Shown here: positions 40,837 to 49,871 of the stretch, piece after piece
Layout of the letters: every line of letters begins with the position of its first letter
How positions within the stretch are numbered: position 1 is the first letter of the stretch
Source: UBA8190 sp003453695
GTDB lineage: Bacteria > Actinomycetota > Acidimicrobiia > Acidimicrobiales > UBA8190
Length of the DNA: 64,000 nucleotides
Reading direction: 5' to 3'
NCBI GenBank assembly: GCA_036796975.1
Contig: DAIRBY010000002.1
Location: 52,799-116,798, forward strand
Program-made: the position numbers and the translations under genes
The notes under the pieces: model-generated
Database searches by the model: none
The model's input: the letters and a program-made list of their open reading frames with translations, nothing else
What the model was told of the DNA's origin: nothing

Positions 40837-41607
40837 GTGCGCATCGCCACCTGGAACGTCAACTCGCTCACCGCCCGCTTGGCACGCGTCGAGGAGTGGA
40901 TCGAGTACGCCCAACCCGACATCTTGTGCATGCAGGAGACCAAGGTGTCCGACGGTGCCTTTCCCGCCATGCCCTTCTCGGCGCTCGGCTACGAGACGGT
41001 GAGCCACGGGGACGGCCGCTGGAACGGCGTGGCCATCGCCAGCCGGGTCGGGATGAGCGACGCCCAGCACGGCTTCGACAACGACGCCGACGAACAGGGC
41101 TGCCGGCTCGTGGCCGCCACGTGCGGAGGGATCCGGGTGCACAGCCTGTACGTCCCCAACGGCCGTGCCGTGGACAGCGAGTTCTACGTGGCCAAGCTCG
41201 AGTGGCTGGAGGAGCTGCGCCACTACCTGGAGCGCAACACCAAGGTCGACGATCCTGTCGTCGTGGCCGGCGACTTCAACGTGGCGCCGGACGACCGTGA
41301 CGTGTGGGACCCGACAGAGGTGAGCGGGGCCACCCATGTCACCGAGCCCGAACGAGCCGCATTGCGAGCGCTCGAGGACTGGGGGCTGGTGGACGCCTTC
41401 CGCACCGTCTACGACCAGGCGGGCCTGTACTCGTGGTGGGACTACCGGGCGGGCAACTTCCACAAGCACAAGGGAATGCGCATCGACCTGCTGATGCTCA
41501 GCCGTCCGCTGGCAGAACGCACCCGCTACGCGCTCATCGACCGCAACGCCCGCAAGGGCCGGCAGCCTTCCGACCACGCCCCGCTGTTCGTCGACGTGGC
41601 TGACTGA
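40837..41607 (+). CDS. xthA: Exodeoxyribonuclease III
   Basis: 256 residues of the EEP superfamily. MRIATWNVNSLTARL, the metal Glu in CMQETKV, the Tyr in SLYVPNGR, GDFNVAP and the C-terminal catalytic SDHAPLFVDV are all intact. It is an AP endonuclease and 3'-5' exonuclease for base-excision repair. GTG 40837 is the only start giving the canonical N-terminus. It converges on a UvrD-like helicase gene. Confidence 0.95.
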   Translation: MRIATWNVNSLTARLARVEEWIEYAQPDILCMQETKVSDGAFPAMPFSALGYETVSHGDGRWNGVAIASRVGMSDAQHGFDNDADEQGCRLVAATCGGIRVHSLYVPNGRAVDSEFYVAKLEWLEELRHYLERNTKVDDPVVVAGDFNVAPDDRDVWDPTEVSGATHVTEPERAALRALEDWGLVDAFRTVYDQAGLYSWWDYRAGNFHKHKGMRIDLLMLSRPLAERTRYALIDRNARKGRQPSDHAPLFVDVAD

Positions 41608-41664
41608 GGGCGCGGTCTCAGACGCTTCGGAGCGCGCGCCAGCGCGGAAACGGTCCGGATCGAG

Positions 41665-43455
41665 TCAGACGACGGCGGCCAGGCGCTGTCGTAGCCCCGC
41701 CACCTTCGCCAGGGCCGCCTCGGCCTCGAGCGGTGCCGCTCCGGCCAGCGCACCGGGCAGGTCGTCGAGAAACGGCGAGCGCCGGCGAGCGCCGGCACCG
41801 GAGCCGGCCGATCGACCCCGTTGCGCCCAGGAACACCACAGGTGCCGCTCGGCGCGTGTCATGGCCACATAGAGCAGGCGCCGCTCCTCGGCGACGGCGA
41901 GGTCGTCGACGGCGTAGGCGATGGGCATGGTGCCCGCCTCCAAGCCGATCACGGCCACGGCCGGCCACTCGAGCCCCTTCGCCTGGTGGAAGCTCAAGAC
42001 CTCGACGCCGTCCCCGCCCGTCCACGCCGTGTCCGCCCGGTTGGCCGTGAACCAGGCGAGAAAGCTCCCCACGGTCGGTGCGGCCTCCTGCCAGGCGTGC
42101 TCGTCGGCCAGGCCGGCCAGCAGTTCGAGACAGGAAGACGCAGAACCCGCCGGAGCCTCGGGGTGGTCGCCCGCCCCGGCGTCGGCCACGGCGTCCGTCA
42201 GCGCGGCACGCAGGGGCGTGTCCCGAGGCACGGAGCGAAGCGTCCGGAGACAGGCGACCAGCGCTGGGGCGCGCCCGGTGGCGGCCGGGCGCCGGACCGG
42301 GATGCCCACCGCTCCGAGCGCGTCGGCCACCGGCTCCAGCCGGGCGTGGGTGCGCGCCAGGACGGCGAGATGCCGCCAGGGGTGACCAGGACGACGGGTG
42401 GCGCGCAGCCAGGCCACCACCGCCGCCGCCTCGGCGTCCTCGTCCTCGAACCCGTCGAGGCGGGGGACCGGCCCGTCGACGGCGGTTGACGGGACACGCA
42501 GCGGCGCGGTAGCAGAAGTCCCCGGCGGCGCCACGTCTTCGCCGTCGGGAGGACCGAGCACGGCTGACGCTGCCGCCACGATGCGCTCGGTCGACCGGTG
42601 GTTCTCGTCCAAGCGCAACACCACGGTTCCGGGCACCAGATCCGCAATGCGTTCGATGAGCGACGGGTCCGACCCGTTCCAGGAATAGATGGCCTGGCGT
42701 CCGTCGCCCACGATGCACAGGTCGGGACGGTCGTGGCGCCAGGCCTCGAGGAGGCGCCACTGTGCCGGGTTCACGTCCTGGAACTCGTCCACGAAGAGAT
42801 GGCGCAGCCGCCAGCGCACCGCCGCCGACCATGCGGGGTCCTCCTCCAGCAGCGTGGCGCAGCGCAGCACGAGGTCGTCGAGGTCGATGACGCCGCGCCT
42901 GCGCTTCATGTCGGCGTATCGCGCCATGAGGCGCGCCGTCTGCTCGTAGGGCAGCGGTGGGTTGCGACGGGCGGCCGACGCCGCCTCCGGGTAGCGCTCG
43001 GGGTCGATCAGCCGGGCGCGGGCCCACGACAGCTCGCCCGCCACTCCCGACGCGGTCGTGGGCCCGGCCCCGGGCTCCTCGGCCAGCAGCCGGCGCAGCA
43101 GGCGCTCCGGCTCGGGCACCAGCGTGGGAGCGGCGGTGCCCCGGTCGGCCCAGTGACGGCGGAGCTCCCGGTAGGCGGCGCCGTGGAACGTTGAGGCCGA
43201 GACCCCTGTCACCCCCAGGCGGCCGAGGCGTTGGCGCAGCTCGAGGGCGGCCTTGCGGGTGAAGGTCACGACCAGGGCGTGCTCCGGGTCGATCCCCTCG
43301 TCGGCCACGCGCCACGCCACCCGCCTGGTGAGGACCGTCGTCTTGCCCGACCCCGCTCCTGCCCTGACGCACAGCAACGGCGCCTCGCTGGTGACGGCGG
43401 CGCGCTGTGCGTCGGTGAGACAGGACAGAAGCCGATCGCGGGCAGAGGCGGCCAT
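41665..43455 (-). CDS. UvrD/Rep-family ATP-dependent DNA helicase
   Basis: 596 residues from ATG 43455. SF1A motifs: Q-motif LTDAQRAAV, Walker A RAGAGSGKTTVL, motif Ia VTFTRKAALELR, motif II VDEFQDVNPAQ, motif III IVGDGRQAIYSWNGS, motif V FHQAKGLEWPAVAV and motif VI YVAMTRAERHL. It unwinds DNA 3'-5' during repair or removes proteins from DNA. It is shorter than PcrA/UvrD1 (about 750), with a reduced 2B region and a short C-terminus. It is a single gene, and TACCGT lies 6 nt before the ATG. Confidence 0.92.
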   Translation of the reverse strand: MAASARDRLLSCLTDAQRAAVTSEAPLLCVRAGAGSGKTTVLTRRVAWRVADEGIDPEHALVVTFTRKAALELRQRLGRLGVTGVSASTFHGAAYRELRRHWADRGTAAPTLVPEPERLLRRLLAEEPGAGPTTASGVAGELSWARARLIDPERYPEAASAARRNPPLPYEQTARLMARYADMKRRRGVIDLDDLVLRCATLLEEDPAWSAAVRWRLRHLFVDEFQDVNPAQWRLLEAWRHDRPDLCIVGDGRQAIYSWNGSDPSLIERIADLVPGTVVLRLDENHRSTERIVAAASAVLGPPDGEDVAPPGTSATAPLRVPSTAVDGPVPRLDGFEDEDAEAAAVVAWLRATRRPGHPWRHLAVLARTHARLEPVADALGAVGIPVRRPAATGRAPALVACLRTLRSVPRDTPLRAALTDAVADAGAGDHPEAPAGSASSCLELLAGLADEHAWQEAAPTVGSFLAWFTANRADTAWTGGDGVEVLSFHQAKGLEWPAVAVIGLEAGTMPIAYAVDDLAVAEERRLLYVAMTRAERHLWCSWAQRGRSAGSGAGARRRSPFLDDLPGALAGAAPLEAEAALAKVAGLRQRLAAVV

Positions 43456-43461
43456 CGGGCG

Positions 43462-43467
43462 ACGGTA
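43462..43467 (-). promoter_or_regulatory. Leaderless -10 box TACCGT of the UvrD-like gene
   Basis: Minus strand: TACCGT, CGCCCG, ATG 43455. Confidence 0.55.
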
Positions 43468-43562
43468 CCGAGGGGCTGTGACGGTGAGGTGGATCCCCGA
43501 AGCCCCCGCCCGGCCCACCGCCGGGTCCCCGACGGTGCCGAAGCGCCGGCCAGGCCCACCGG

Positions 43563-43568
43563 TAGCGT
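43563..43568 (+). promoter_or_regulatory. -10 box TAGCGT of the alpha/beta hydrolase gene
   Basis: TAGCGT, 8 nt, GTG 43577. Supports the downstream start over earlier in-frame GTG codons. Confidence 0.45.
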
Positions 43569-43576
43569 GGCCCGCC

Positions 43577-44356
43577 GTGCTGCGGACCCTCGCCGGCGGG
43601 ACCCTGTTCGGAGAGGTGTGGGGCACCCTGCCTGCCCGCGTGCTCGCCCTGCACGGCTGGGCGCGCACCCACGCCGATTTCGTCCCCGTCTTCGACTCGG
43701 CCGGGCTCGACGTGGTCGCTCCCGACCTGCCCGGCTTCGGGGCCACCCCGCCGCCACCCGAGCCGTGGGGGAGCGACGACTACGCCGCAGCCCTGGAGGG
43801 GCTCTTCGCCCCGGCGCCGGACCCGTCGTTGGGGGGCTCGGCCGCCCTGCACGCCCCTGTGGTCGTCCTCGGCCACAGCTTCGGCGGGCGCGTGGCCGTC
43901 CGTCTCGCCGTAGCGCGTCCCGACCTCGTGGCCGGCCTGGTGCTCACCGGAGTGCCGCTCCTGCCGCGGCCGGGACGGCCTCGCCGGGCACCGCTCGCCT
44001 ATCGCGCCGTGCGGACGATGCGTCGTGCCCGCCTCGTGTCCCAAGCGCGACTCGACGATGCCCGCCAGCGCCACGGATCTCCCGACTACCGCGCTGCACA
44101 GGGCGTCATGCGCGCTGTGCTCGTGCGTGTCGTCGGCGAGCGCTACGAGACGGAGCTGGCGGCGCTTCGCTGCCCGGTGGAGCTGGTGTGGGCCGACGAC
44201 GACACCGAGGCACCATTGACGGTGGCGGAACAAGCGGCGGCGCTCATCCCGCGCGCCGTGCTCAGACGGTGCGGGGACGTCGGCCACCTCACGCCCCTCA
44301 CGGCTCCGGCCGCGCTGCGCGCCGCGGTGGAACGAGTGTTGGTCACCGCCGGCTGA
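43577..44356 (+). CDS. Alpha/beta hydrolase
   Basis: 259 residues from GTG 43577. The oxyanion loop is LALHGWARTHADF, and the nucleophile elbow is VLGHSFGGRVAVRLA. The acid is likely in LVWADDDTEAP, and the catalytic His in CGDVGHLTPLT. This is the classical prolyl-aminopeptidase/esterase-like fold with an intact triad. Substrate unknown. It precedes the MurF-like gene by 29 bp, which has its own -10 box, so the link to wall synthesis is only positional. Confidence 0.87.
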   Translation: MLRTLAGGTLFGEVWGTLPARVLALHGWARTHADFVPVFDSAGLDVVAPDLPGFGATPPPPEPWGSDDYAAALEGLFAPAPDPSLGGSAALHAPVVVLGHSFGGRVAVRLAVARPDLVAGLVLTGVPLLPRPGRPRRAPLAYRAVRTMRRARLVSQARLDDARQRHGSPDYRAAQGVMRAVLVRVVGERYETELAALRCPVELVWADDDTEAPLTVAEQAAALIPRAVLRRCGDVGHLTPLTAPAALRAAVERVLVTAG

Positions 44357-44371
44357 GCCCCGGCCCGCCGC

Positions 44372-44377
44372 TACCCT
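44372..44377 (+). promoter_or_regulatory. -10 box TACCCT of the MurF-like gene
   Basis: TACCCT, 8 nt, ATG 44386. Confidence 0.5.
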
Positions 44378-44385
44378 GGCAGGTC

Positions 44386-45972
44386 ATGTCCGCGTCCAGC
44401 CAGGGACTCGACGCAGCCGTGGTGGCCGCCGCCGCGCTGGCCACCGGGCTGGCCGGCCTGCGCTGGTTGCGTGTGGCGCAACGCGAGCACTACCTGGCCG
44501 ACGCCGCCTCCCGCTTCGCGCTCAGGTGGTGGCTGAAGTCCCCGACCAACCTCGCCCTGCTCGTGGTGGGCGCCGCCGGCCTGGTGCTGTCGTCGCGCTG
44601 GCCGGCCACCGGCTTCGCCACCGCTGCCGTGGTCGCCGTGGGTCCCATCGGCCTCGGGCTGCGCGGGCGCACATCCCCCGTGGCGTGGACGCGCCGCCTG
44701 CGCACGCTGGCGGGGGTGTGGGCGGCGCTGCAGGGAGGCGGTGTGGCGGTGGGGATCGTCCTGGGCTCCGGTCCGCTCGCCGCCACCGCCGGCGCGCTGG
44801 CCGTGCCGGCGCTCGTCGACGCGGCGTGCGCCCTCGCGGCGCCGGTGGAGTGGTACCTGGCCGGCCGCTACGTGTCGCGTGCCGCTGCCCGCCTGCGCAA
44901 GGTGTCGCCCAGGGTGGTGGCCATCACCGGCTCCTACGGCAAGACCAGCACCAAGGGTTATGTCACCCACCTGTTGTCCGGGACCCTCGCCGCGCTGTCC
45001 AGCCCGGCCAGCTTCAACAACAGAGCCGGTCTGGCCCGCACCGTCAACGAGCAGCTGGCCGAGGGCACCGACGTGCTCGTGGCCGAGATGGGCACCTATG
45101 GCCGCGGCGAGATCGCCGCCCTGTGCCGATGGTTGACGCCGGACGTCTCGGTGATCACCGCCATCGGCCCCGTGCACCTGGAGCGCTTCGGTACACAAGA
45201 CGCCATCGTCCGGGCCAAGTCGGAGATCCTCGAGCCGGCGGGCTGCGTCGTCCTGGCGGTGGACGACCCCCGCCTGGCGGCGCTGGCCGACAAGGGCGAG
45301 CTCGACGGGAAGACGGTGTGGCGCGTCTCGGCGCTGGACCACGACGCCGATGTGTGCGTGGAGGAGGGCGAGGGCCAGCTCCGATTGTGGGTGCGGGGCG
45401 AAAAGCTGGCCGAGCTCTCTCTCGACGCTCGTCCACTGAACGTGGGTTGCGCCGTGGCGGTGGCGTTGCAGCTCGGCGTCGCCAACCAGACCGTGGTGGA
45501 ACGCCTCCCCACCCTGCCCACGGCGCCGCACCGCCTGGAGCCCGCCCCGACGGCATCCGGGCGTTGCCTCGTGCTCGACGACACCTACAACGCCAACCCC
45601 GCCGGCGCCCGAGCGGCGCTGGAAGCCTTGGTGCTCCTGGCGCCACCGGGAGGGCGGCGAGCCGTGGTCACCCCGGGCATGGTGGAGCTGGGCACCCTCC
45701 AGCGAGAGGAGAACGCCCGGTTCGCCGCCGCCGCTGCCGTGGTCGCCACCGACATCGTCGTCATCGGCCGTACCAACCGCCGAGCCTTGCTGCGCGGGGC
45801 ACTGGGCGGCCGACCCGACGACGCCGAGGACGCCGAGGTCGCCGAGGTCGCCGGCGAGGCGGAGGTGGTCGTCGTCGACACCCGCGACCAGGCGGTGGCC
45901 TGGGTACGAGACAACCTGGGCGAAGGCGACGTGGCGCTCTTCGAGAACGATCTCCCCGACCACTACCCTTGA
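44386..45972 (+). CDS. Membrane-anchored MurF-like Mur ligase
   Basis: 528 residues. Residues 1-170 are not the usual MurF substrate domain but a set of hydrophobic helices (LALLVVGAAGLVLSS, TAAVVAVGPIGLGL, WAALQGGGVAVGIVLG and others). From about residue 180 it is a Mur ligase: ATP loop VVAITGSYGKTSTKG, FNNRAGLARTVNEQL, AEMGTYGRGEIAALC, ITAIGPVHLERFGT and the MurF-specific DDTYNANPAGARAALEAL, followed by the C-terminal domain. MurF joins D-Ala-D-Ala to the UDP-MurNAc-tripeptide. Without the UDP-binding domain and with a membrane anchor this paralog probably acts on another carrier, perhaps a lipid-linked one. A Ddl-like gene follows. Confidence 0.85.
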   Translation: MSASSQGLDAAVVAAAALATGLAGLRWLRVAQREHYLADAASRFALRWWLKSPTNLALLVVGAAGLVLSSRWPATGFATAAVVAVGPIGLGLRGRTSPVAWTRRLRTLAGVWAALQGGGVAVGIVLGSGPLAATAGALAVPALVDAACALAAPVEWYLAGRYVSRAAARLRKVSPRVVAITGSYGKTSTKGYVTHLLSGTLAALSSPASFNNRAGLARTVNEQLAEGTDVLVAEMGTYGRGEIAALCRWLTPDVSVITAIGPVHLERFGTQDAIVRAKSEILEPAGCVVLAVDDPRLAALADKGELDGKTVWRVSALDHDADVCVEEGEGQLRLWVRGEKLAELSLDARPLNVGCAVAVALQLGVANQTVVERLPTLPTAPHRLEPAPTASGRCLVLDDTYNANPAGARAALEALVLLAPPGGRRAVVTPGMVELGTLQREENARFAAAAAVVATDIVVIGRTNRRALLRGALGGRPDDAEDAEVAEVAGEAEVVVVDTRDQAVAWVRDNLGEGDVALFENDLPDHYP

Positions 45973-46033
45973 CGCCCGACCCGACGTGGGGCGCCGTCAC
46001 CGGCGCCCCGCCCTCCGCATTGGGAGCCCCCCG

Positions 46034-47143
46034 TTGACCGACGCGCAGATCGCCGTGGCCTTCGGCGGGCCCTCACCCGAGCACGACGTGAGCATCCTCA
46101 CCGGTCTGCAGGCGGCACGAGAGCTCCACGACGCCGGCCGGGCCGTGACCGGCGTGTACTGGACCGGGACAGGCGACTTCTACGCCGTGCCCGCCACCCT
46201 GGAGGCGGAGTCGTTCCTGGAGGGCGTACCCCGCGGAGCGGAGCCGCTGCGTCTGAGCGCCGGGGAGGAGGGGGGCTTCGTCGGCACCGGGCGCATGGGC
46301 AGGCCGCGGCGCCTCGACGTGGACGTCGTGGTCAATTGCTGTCACGGGGGGCCGGGCGAGGACGGCACGTTGCAGGCGGCCATGGACCTGGCCGGAGTGG
46401 CCTACACCGGGCCCACGGTGGCGGGGGCCGCCCTGGGCATGGACAAGCTCGCCTTCGCAGGCGTCGTCGCCGCTGCCGACCTGCCCTGTCTGGCTCGCTC
46501 GCCGCTGCATCCGGGCGCCGATGTCGACTTCTCCGGGCCGTACATCGTGAAGCCGCGCTTCGGGGGCTCCTCCATCGGGGTCGAAGTGGTCGAGGACACC
46601 GAGACGGCGCTGGCCCGCCTCGATGCCAACCCGCATCTCCGGGGCGGCGCCGTGGTCGAGCCCTTTCGACCCGACCTCTACGACCTGAACGTGGCGGTGC
46701 GGAGCTGGCCCGCCCTGGAGGTCTCGGCCGTCGAGCGGCCCCTCAAGTCGAACAGCCGCTCCGAGATCCTCGGCTATGCCGACAAGTACGTGGGAGGCCA
46801 GGGCATGGCCAGCGCCCCCCGGGAGCTCCCCGCCGAGCTGGCGCCCGCCGTCGAGGCCGAGCTGCGCCGGCAGGCCGCCGTGGTGTCCGCCCTCGCCCAG
46901 TTGCGCGGCGTGGCCCGCATCGACTTCCTCTCCGACGGAGAGTCGCTCTTCGTGAACGAGATCAACACGATCCCGGGGTCGCTGGCCCGCTACCTGTGGG
47001 TGGATCCTCCGCTGCCGTTCCGCTCCCTTCTCGACGACCTGATCGAGGAGGCGCGGCGCCGGCCGGCCCGCCGCTACAGCACGGTCGGTGCCGACGGCAC
47101 CGTGCTCCGGGGAGCAGGTGCCATCGCTGCCAAGCTCACCTGA
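46034..47143 (+). CDS. D-alanine-D-alanine ligase-like ATP-grasp protein
   Basis: TTG 46034 has GGGAG 7 nt upstream and puts the family start (IAVAFGGPSPEHDVS) at the expected place; GTG 45986 is an alternative. 369 residues. The Ddl landmarks are the Glu in PEHDVSIL, CCHGGPGEDGTLQ, the ATP-grasp VKPRFGGSSIGVEVV, and the mobile loop around SEILGYADKY. The C-terminal metal motif reads VNEINTIPGSLARYLW, where most Ddl proteins have ENTLPGFT, so the D-Ala site differs. It could be the cell's main Ddl (ddl lies near thiL in other actinobacteria) or a ligase of related specificity. Adjacent to the MurF-like gene. Confidence 0.82.
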   Translation: MTDAQIAVAFGGPSPEHDVSILTGLQAARELHDAGRAVTGVYWTGTGDFYAVPATLEAESFLEGVPRGAEPLRLSAGEEGGFVGTGRMGRPRRLDVDVVVNCCHGGPGEDGTLQAAMDLAGVAYTGPTVAGAALGMDKLAFAGVVAAADLPCLARSPLHPGADVDFSGPYIVKPRFGGSSIGVEVVEDTETALARLDANPHLRGGAVVEPFRPDLYDLNVAVRSWPALEVSAVERPLKSNSRSEILGYADKYVGGQGMASAPRELPAELAPAVEAELRRQAAVVSALAQLRGVARIDFLSDGESLFVNEINTIPGSLARYLWVDPPLPFRSLLDDLIEEARRRPARRYSTVGADGTVLRGAGAIAAKLT

Positions 47144-47158
47144 GCGACGATAGAGACC

Positions 47159-47860
47159 ATGGCCTTCCCCCGCAGGCTGCTCACCGAAGGGGAGTCGGTG
47201 GTCCTCGAACTGCGTCCCCACTGGGCGTCGTTCGGCTGGTCCGTCCCGGCTGCGACGGCGGCGGTGGCGGCCTTGGTGTCCGTGACGATCGCCTTCCCGA
47301 AGGCGCCCGTGGCCGTGGGGGAGGCGCTCCTGGCCGTGGCGGCGGTGGCCGGGTTGTGGTTGGCGGCCAGGGCCATCCGGCGCGCCACCACGGCGCTGGT
47401 GGTGACCAACGCCCGGCTGGTGCAGCGCTCGGGCGTGCTGGCCCGCCAGGGTGTCGAAGTGCAGCTCGATCGGGTGAACGAGATCTCGTACCGGCAATCG
47501 ATCGGCGAGCGCCTGCTGGGCACCGGTCGCCTCTACCTGGAGGTGGGCGGGGAGCGGGGTTTCCTGGCCTTCCACCACGTGCGCCGACCGGCCGAGGTCG
47601 CCGCCGTCCTCCACGAGCAACTCGGTGGGCGGCGCTCGGCCACCGTGTCGCATCCGCACGACATCGGGCGCGGCCGGCACCACGGGTACACACCGCACGA
47701 CTGGGCCGGCGCCTTCGACACGCCGCCGGCCGGGGTCCCGGTGATCGAGGGCCGATCGGTGGCGCAGCAGCTCGTCGAGCTCGAGGACCTGTACCGCCGG
47801 GGCGTCGTGAGCGAGACGGAGTTCGGGGAACGACGCGCCCGCTTGGTCGAACTTCTCTGA
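47159..47860 (+). CDS. PH domain (bPH2/DUF304) and SHOCT domain membrane protein
   Basis: 233 residues. Two membrane helices at about 25-65 (VPAATAAVAALVSVTI and VGEALLAVAAVAGLWLAARA) are followed by a bacterial PH-like domain (TTALVVTNARLVQRSGVLAR through LLGTGRLYLEVGGERG). The C-terminal 33 residues (QLVELEDLYRRGVVSETEF onward) form a SHOCT helix pair. Such proteins are often linked to membrane stress or to oligomer assembly, but no function is established. The gene follows the Ddl-like gene by 15 bp. Confidence 0.85.
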   Translation: MAFPRRLLTEGESVVLELRPHWASFGWSVPAATAAVAALVSVTIAFPKAPVAVGEALLAVAAVAGLWLAARAIRRATTALVVTNARLVQRSGVLARQGVEVQLDRVNEISYRQSIGERLLGTGRLYLEVGGERGFLAFHHVRRPAEVAAVLHEQLGGRRSATVSHPHDIGRGRHHGYTPHDWAGAFDTPPAGVPVIEGRSVAQQLVELEDLYRRGVVSETEFGERRARLVELL

Positions 47861-47879
47861 CCCTTCCCGGTCACCGAAG
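47852..47879. terminator. Hairpin formed by convergent stop codons
   Basis: TGACC (47858-47862) pairs with GGTCA (47869-47873) and, after a 2x2 internal loop, CTTC with GAAG. The stop codons of both convergent genes are in the stem. Confidence 0.4.
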
Positions 47880-48896
47880 CACGGCGGCGCCGGCGCTGGG
47901 CCGCAGCCGCCACGCCGGGGTGGGGAAGGTGGTGACGTCGACGGCGCCCGGATCGGCCAGCGCCACCACGCAGCCGCCGAAGCCCGCCCCCGTGAGACGC
48001 GCCCCGTACACACCGGGGGTGGAGGTGAGCCGCGCCACCAGGGCGTCCAGTTGGGGAGTCGACACCTCGAAGTCCCGCGCCAGGCTGTGGTGGCTCGAGG
48101 TCATGAGGTTGCCGGCGTCCACGAGGTCGCCCTTGGCGAGCGCCGACGCGCACCAGCGCACTCGGTCGCACTCGCTCACGACGTGGCGCACCCGCCGGCG
48201 GAGCAGCGAGTCGGCGATGCTGGTCACGTCCTCGGGCCCCAGGTGGCCGAGCGGCCCCAGGCGGTAGGCGGCCGCCTCGCACTCGGCGCGGCGTGCCGCG
48301 TAGGCGGTGTGGGAGAGGACCCGGTGCAGCCCGCTGTGCACGGCGACGAACTCGGCCGACTCGGGCAGGGGGACCGGCGTCACGTGCAGGTCGGAGAAGT
48401 CGACGAGCAGGGCGCACCCTTCGATCCCCGCCGCCACCGTGAGCTGGTCCATGACGCCGGTGGGTGCGCCGGTCGCCGCCTGCTCGGCGCGCTGACAGGC
48501 GCGGGCCATGACCACGGGAGTGGCCTCGAATCCGAAGGCGAGCGCCAGCGCCACCTCGAGGGCGGCGCTGGACGACAGTCCCGCTCCCACGGGGAGCGTG
48601 GTCTCCACCGTGCCCGTGCCGCCCCGGGCGGGCCTCGCCACGGCCACCATGGCCGCCACCAGCCGCGCCCAGCGCGGTTCGAGGACCGTGAGCTGTTCGG
48701 GATCGAGTGGAAAGTGCACGTCGACGTCGGCGAGCTCCGGCTCCCCGGCGGAGCGCAGCACCACCCGCAGCCCGTCGTCGGGTTCGATGCTCACCGTGGT
48801 GCCGAGGTCGATGGCCATGGGGAGGGCGAACCCCTCGTTGTAGTCGGTGTGGTCCCCGATGAGGTTCACGCGTCCGGGGCTGTAGGCACGCACCAT
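47871..48896 (-). CDS. galK: Galactokinase
   Basis: ATG 48896 gives 341 residues beginning MVRAYSPGRVNLIGDHTDYN; the galactose-binding Asp and the GHMP phosphate loop PVGAGLSSSAALEVA are intact. The catalytic Asp is in GVMDQLTVAAG, and GAGFGGCVVAL closes the fold. GHMP kinases phosphorylate galactose with ATP to galactose-1-P in the Leloir pathway. No galT or galE is in the window. It is shorter than E. coli GalK (382) but the core is complete. No clear TAnnnT box precedes it. Confidence 0.92.
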   Translation of the reverse strand: MVRAYSPGRVNLIGDHTDYNEGFALPMAIDLGTTVSIEPDDGLRVVLRSAGEPELADVDVHFPLDPEQLTVLEPRWARLVAAMVAVARPARGGTGTVETTLPVGAGLSSSAALEVALALAFGFEATPVVMARACQRAEQAATGAPTGVMDQLTVAAGIEGCALLVDFSDLHVTPVPLPESAEFVAVHSGLHRVLSHTAYAARRAECEAAAYRLGPLGHLGPEDVTSIADSLLRRRVRHVVSECDRVRWCASALAKGDLVDAGNLMTSSHHSLARDFEVSTPQLDALVARLTSTPGVYGARLTGAGFGGCVVALADPGAVDVTTFPTPAWRLRPSAGAAVLR

Positions 48897-48962
48897 GGCC
48901 GCCAGAGCTTGGCACGTGGCACCGGTTTGACCCTCGTCCGTTCGGGAGGACAGCATCCGGCT

Positions 48963-49871
48963 GTGAACAAGGTTGACGCGGGGGCCGTCGAGCTCTGCTA
49001 CGAGCGCTTCGGGCGCGGGGACGACCCGACCCTCGTCCTCGTCCACGGGCTGGCGTCGAACCTGGCCACGTGGGACCGGGCGCTGGTGCAGCTGCTCGTC
49101 GACAACGGCTTCTCGGTGCTCACCCTCGACACGCGCGACGCCGGCTGTTCGACGATCCTCGACGACGCCCCGGCCTTCGACATGGCGGCGGCCCTGCGTG
49201 GCGACCGCTCGGTGGTGACCTACACCCTCGACGACATGGCCGACGACCTCGCCGGCCTGCTCCACGCCTTGGACGTGGATGGTGCCCACCTGGTCGGGGT
49301 GTCGATGGGCGGCATGATCGCCCAGATGACGGCGGTGAGACATCCGGAGCTCGTGCTCAGCCTGTGCTCGATCATGTCCACCACCGGGGCCCCCGACGTC
49401 GGCCTTCCCACTCCCGAGGCCGCCCAGGTCCTCACCCGCCGGCCGGCCCGGGGTCGCCAGGGCTTCGTCGAGCAGGAGCTCGAGAACAACGCACTCATCG
49501 GCTCACGGGCACCCGAGCTCGTCGACGTGCCGTGGCGGCGGGCCAAGTTCGAGCGCCTCTACGACCACGGTGTGCATTCCCGTGGGTCGGGCCGCCAGCT
49601 CATGGCCATCTTGGCGTCGGGCGACCGGACGGCCGGGCTGGCGGCCGTGTCGGTGCCCACCGTCGTCGTCCACGGCGACGCCGACTCGCTCATCGACGTG
49701 AGCGGCGGCAAGGCCACGGCCGCCGCCATCCCCGGAGCCCAGCTCAGGATCGTGCCCGGCATGGGCCACGAGCTGCCCCCGGCCACGTGGCCGGTGGTGG
49801 TGCCGGCCATCGTCGAGAACGCCCGTCGCGGCGAGACGGCCCGACAGGCCATGGCCCGCCAGAGCCGATGA
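48963..49871 (+). CDS. Alpha/beta hydrolase
   Basis: 302 residues from GTG 48963, with the near-match box CAGCAT 6 nt upstream. Oxyanion loop VLVHGLASNLATW, nucleophile elbow LVGVSMGGMIAQMTA (Ser), acid in VVHGDADSLIDV, His in PGMGHELPPATW. This resembles esterases or haloperoxidase-like hydrolases. It is translationally coupled to a CaiB-type protein (ATGA overlap), which suggests hydrolysis of an ester or thioester in the same route. Confidence 0.88.
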   Translation: MNKVDAGAVELCYERFGRGDDPTLVLVHGLASNLATWDRALVQLLVDNGFSVLTLDTRDAGCSTILDDAPAFDMAAALRGDRSVVTYTLDDMADDLAGLLHALDVDGAHLVGVSMGGMIAQMTAVRHPELVLSLCSIMSTTGAPDVGLPTPEAAQVLTRRPARGRQGFVEQELENNALIGSRAPELVDVPWRRAKFERLYDHGVHSRGSGRQLMAILASGDRTAGLAAVSVPTVVVHGDADSLIDVSGGKATAAAIPGAQLRIVPGMGHELPPATWPVVVPAIVENARRGETARQAMARQSR

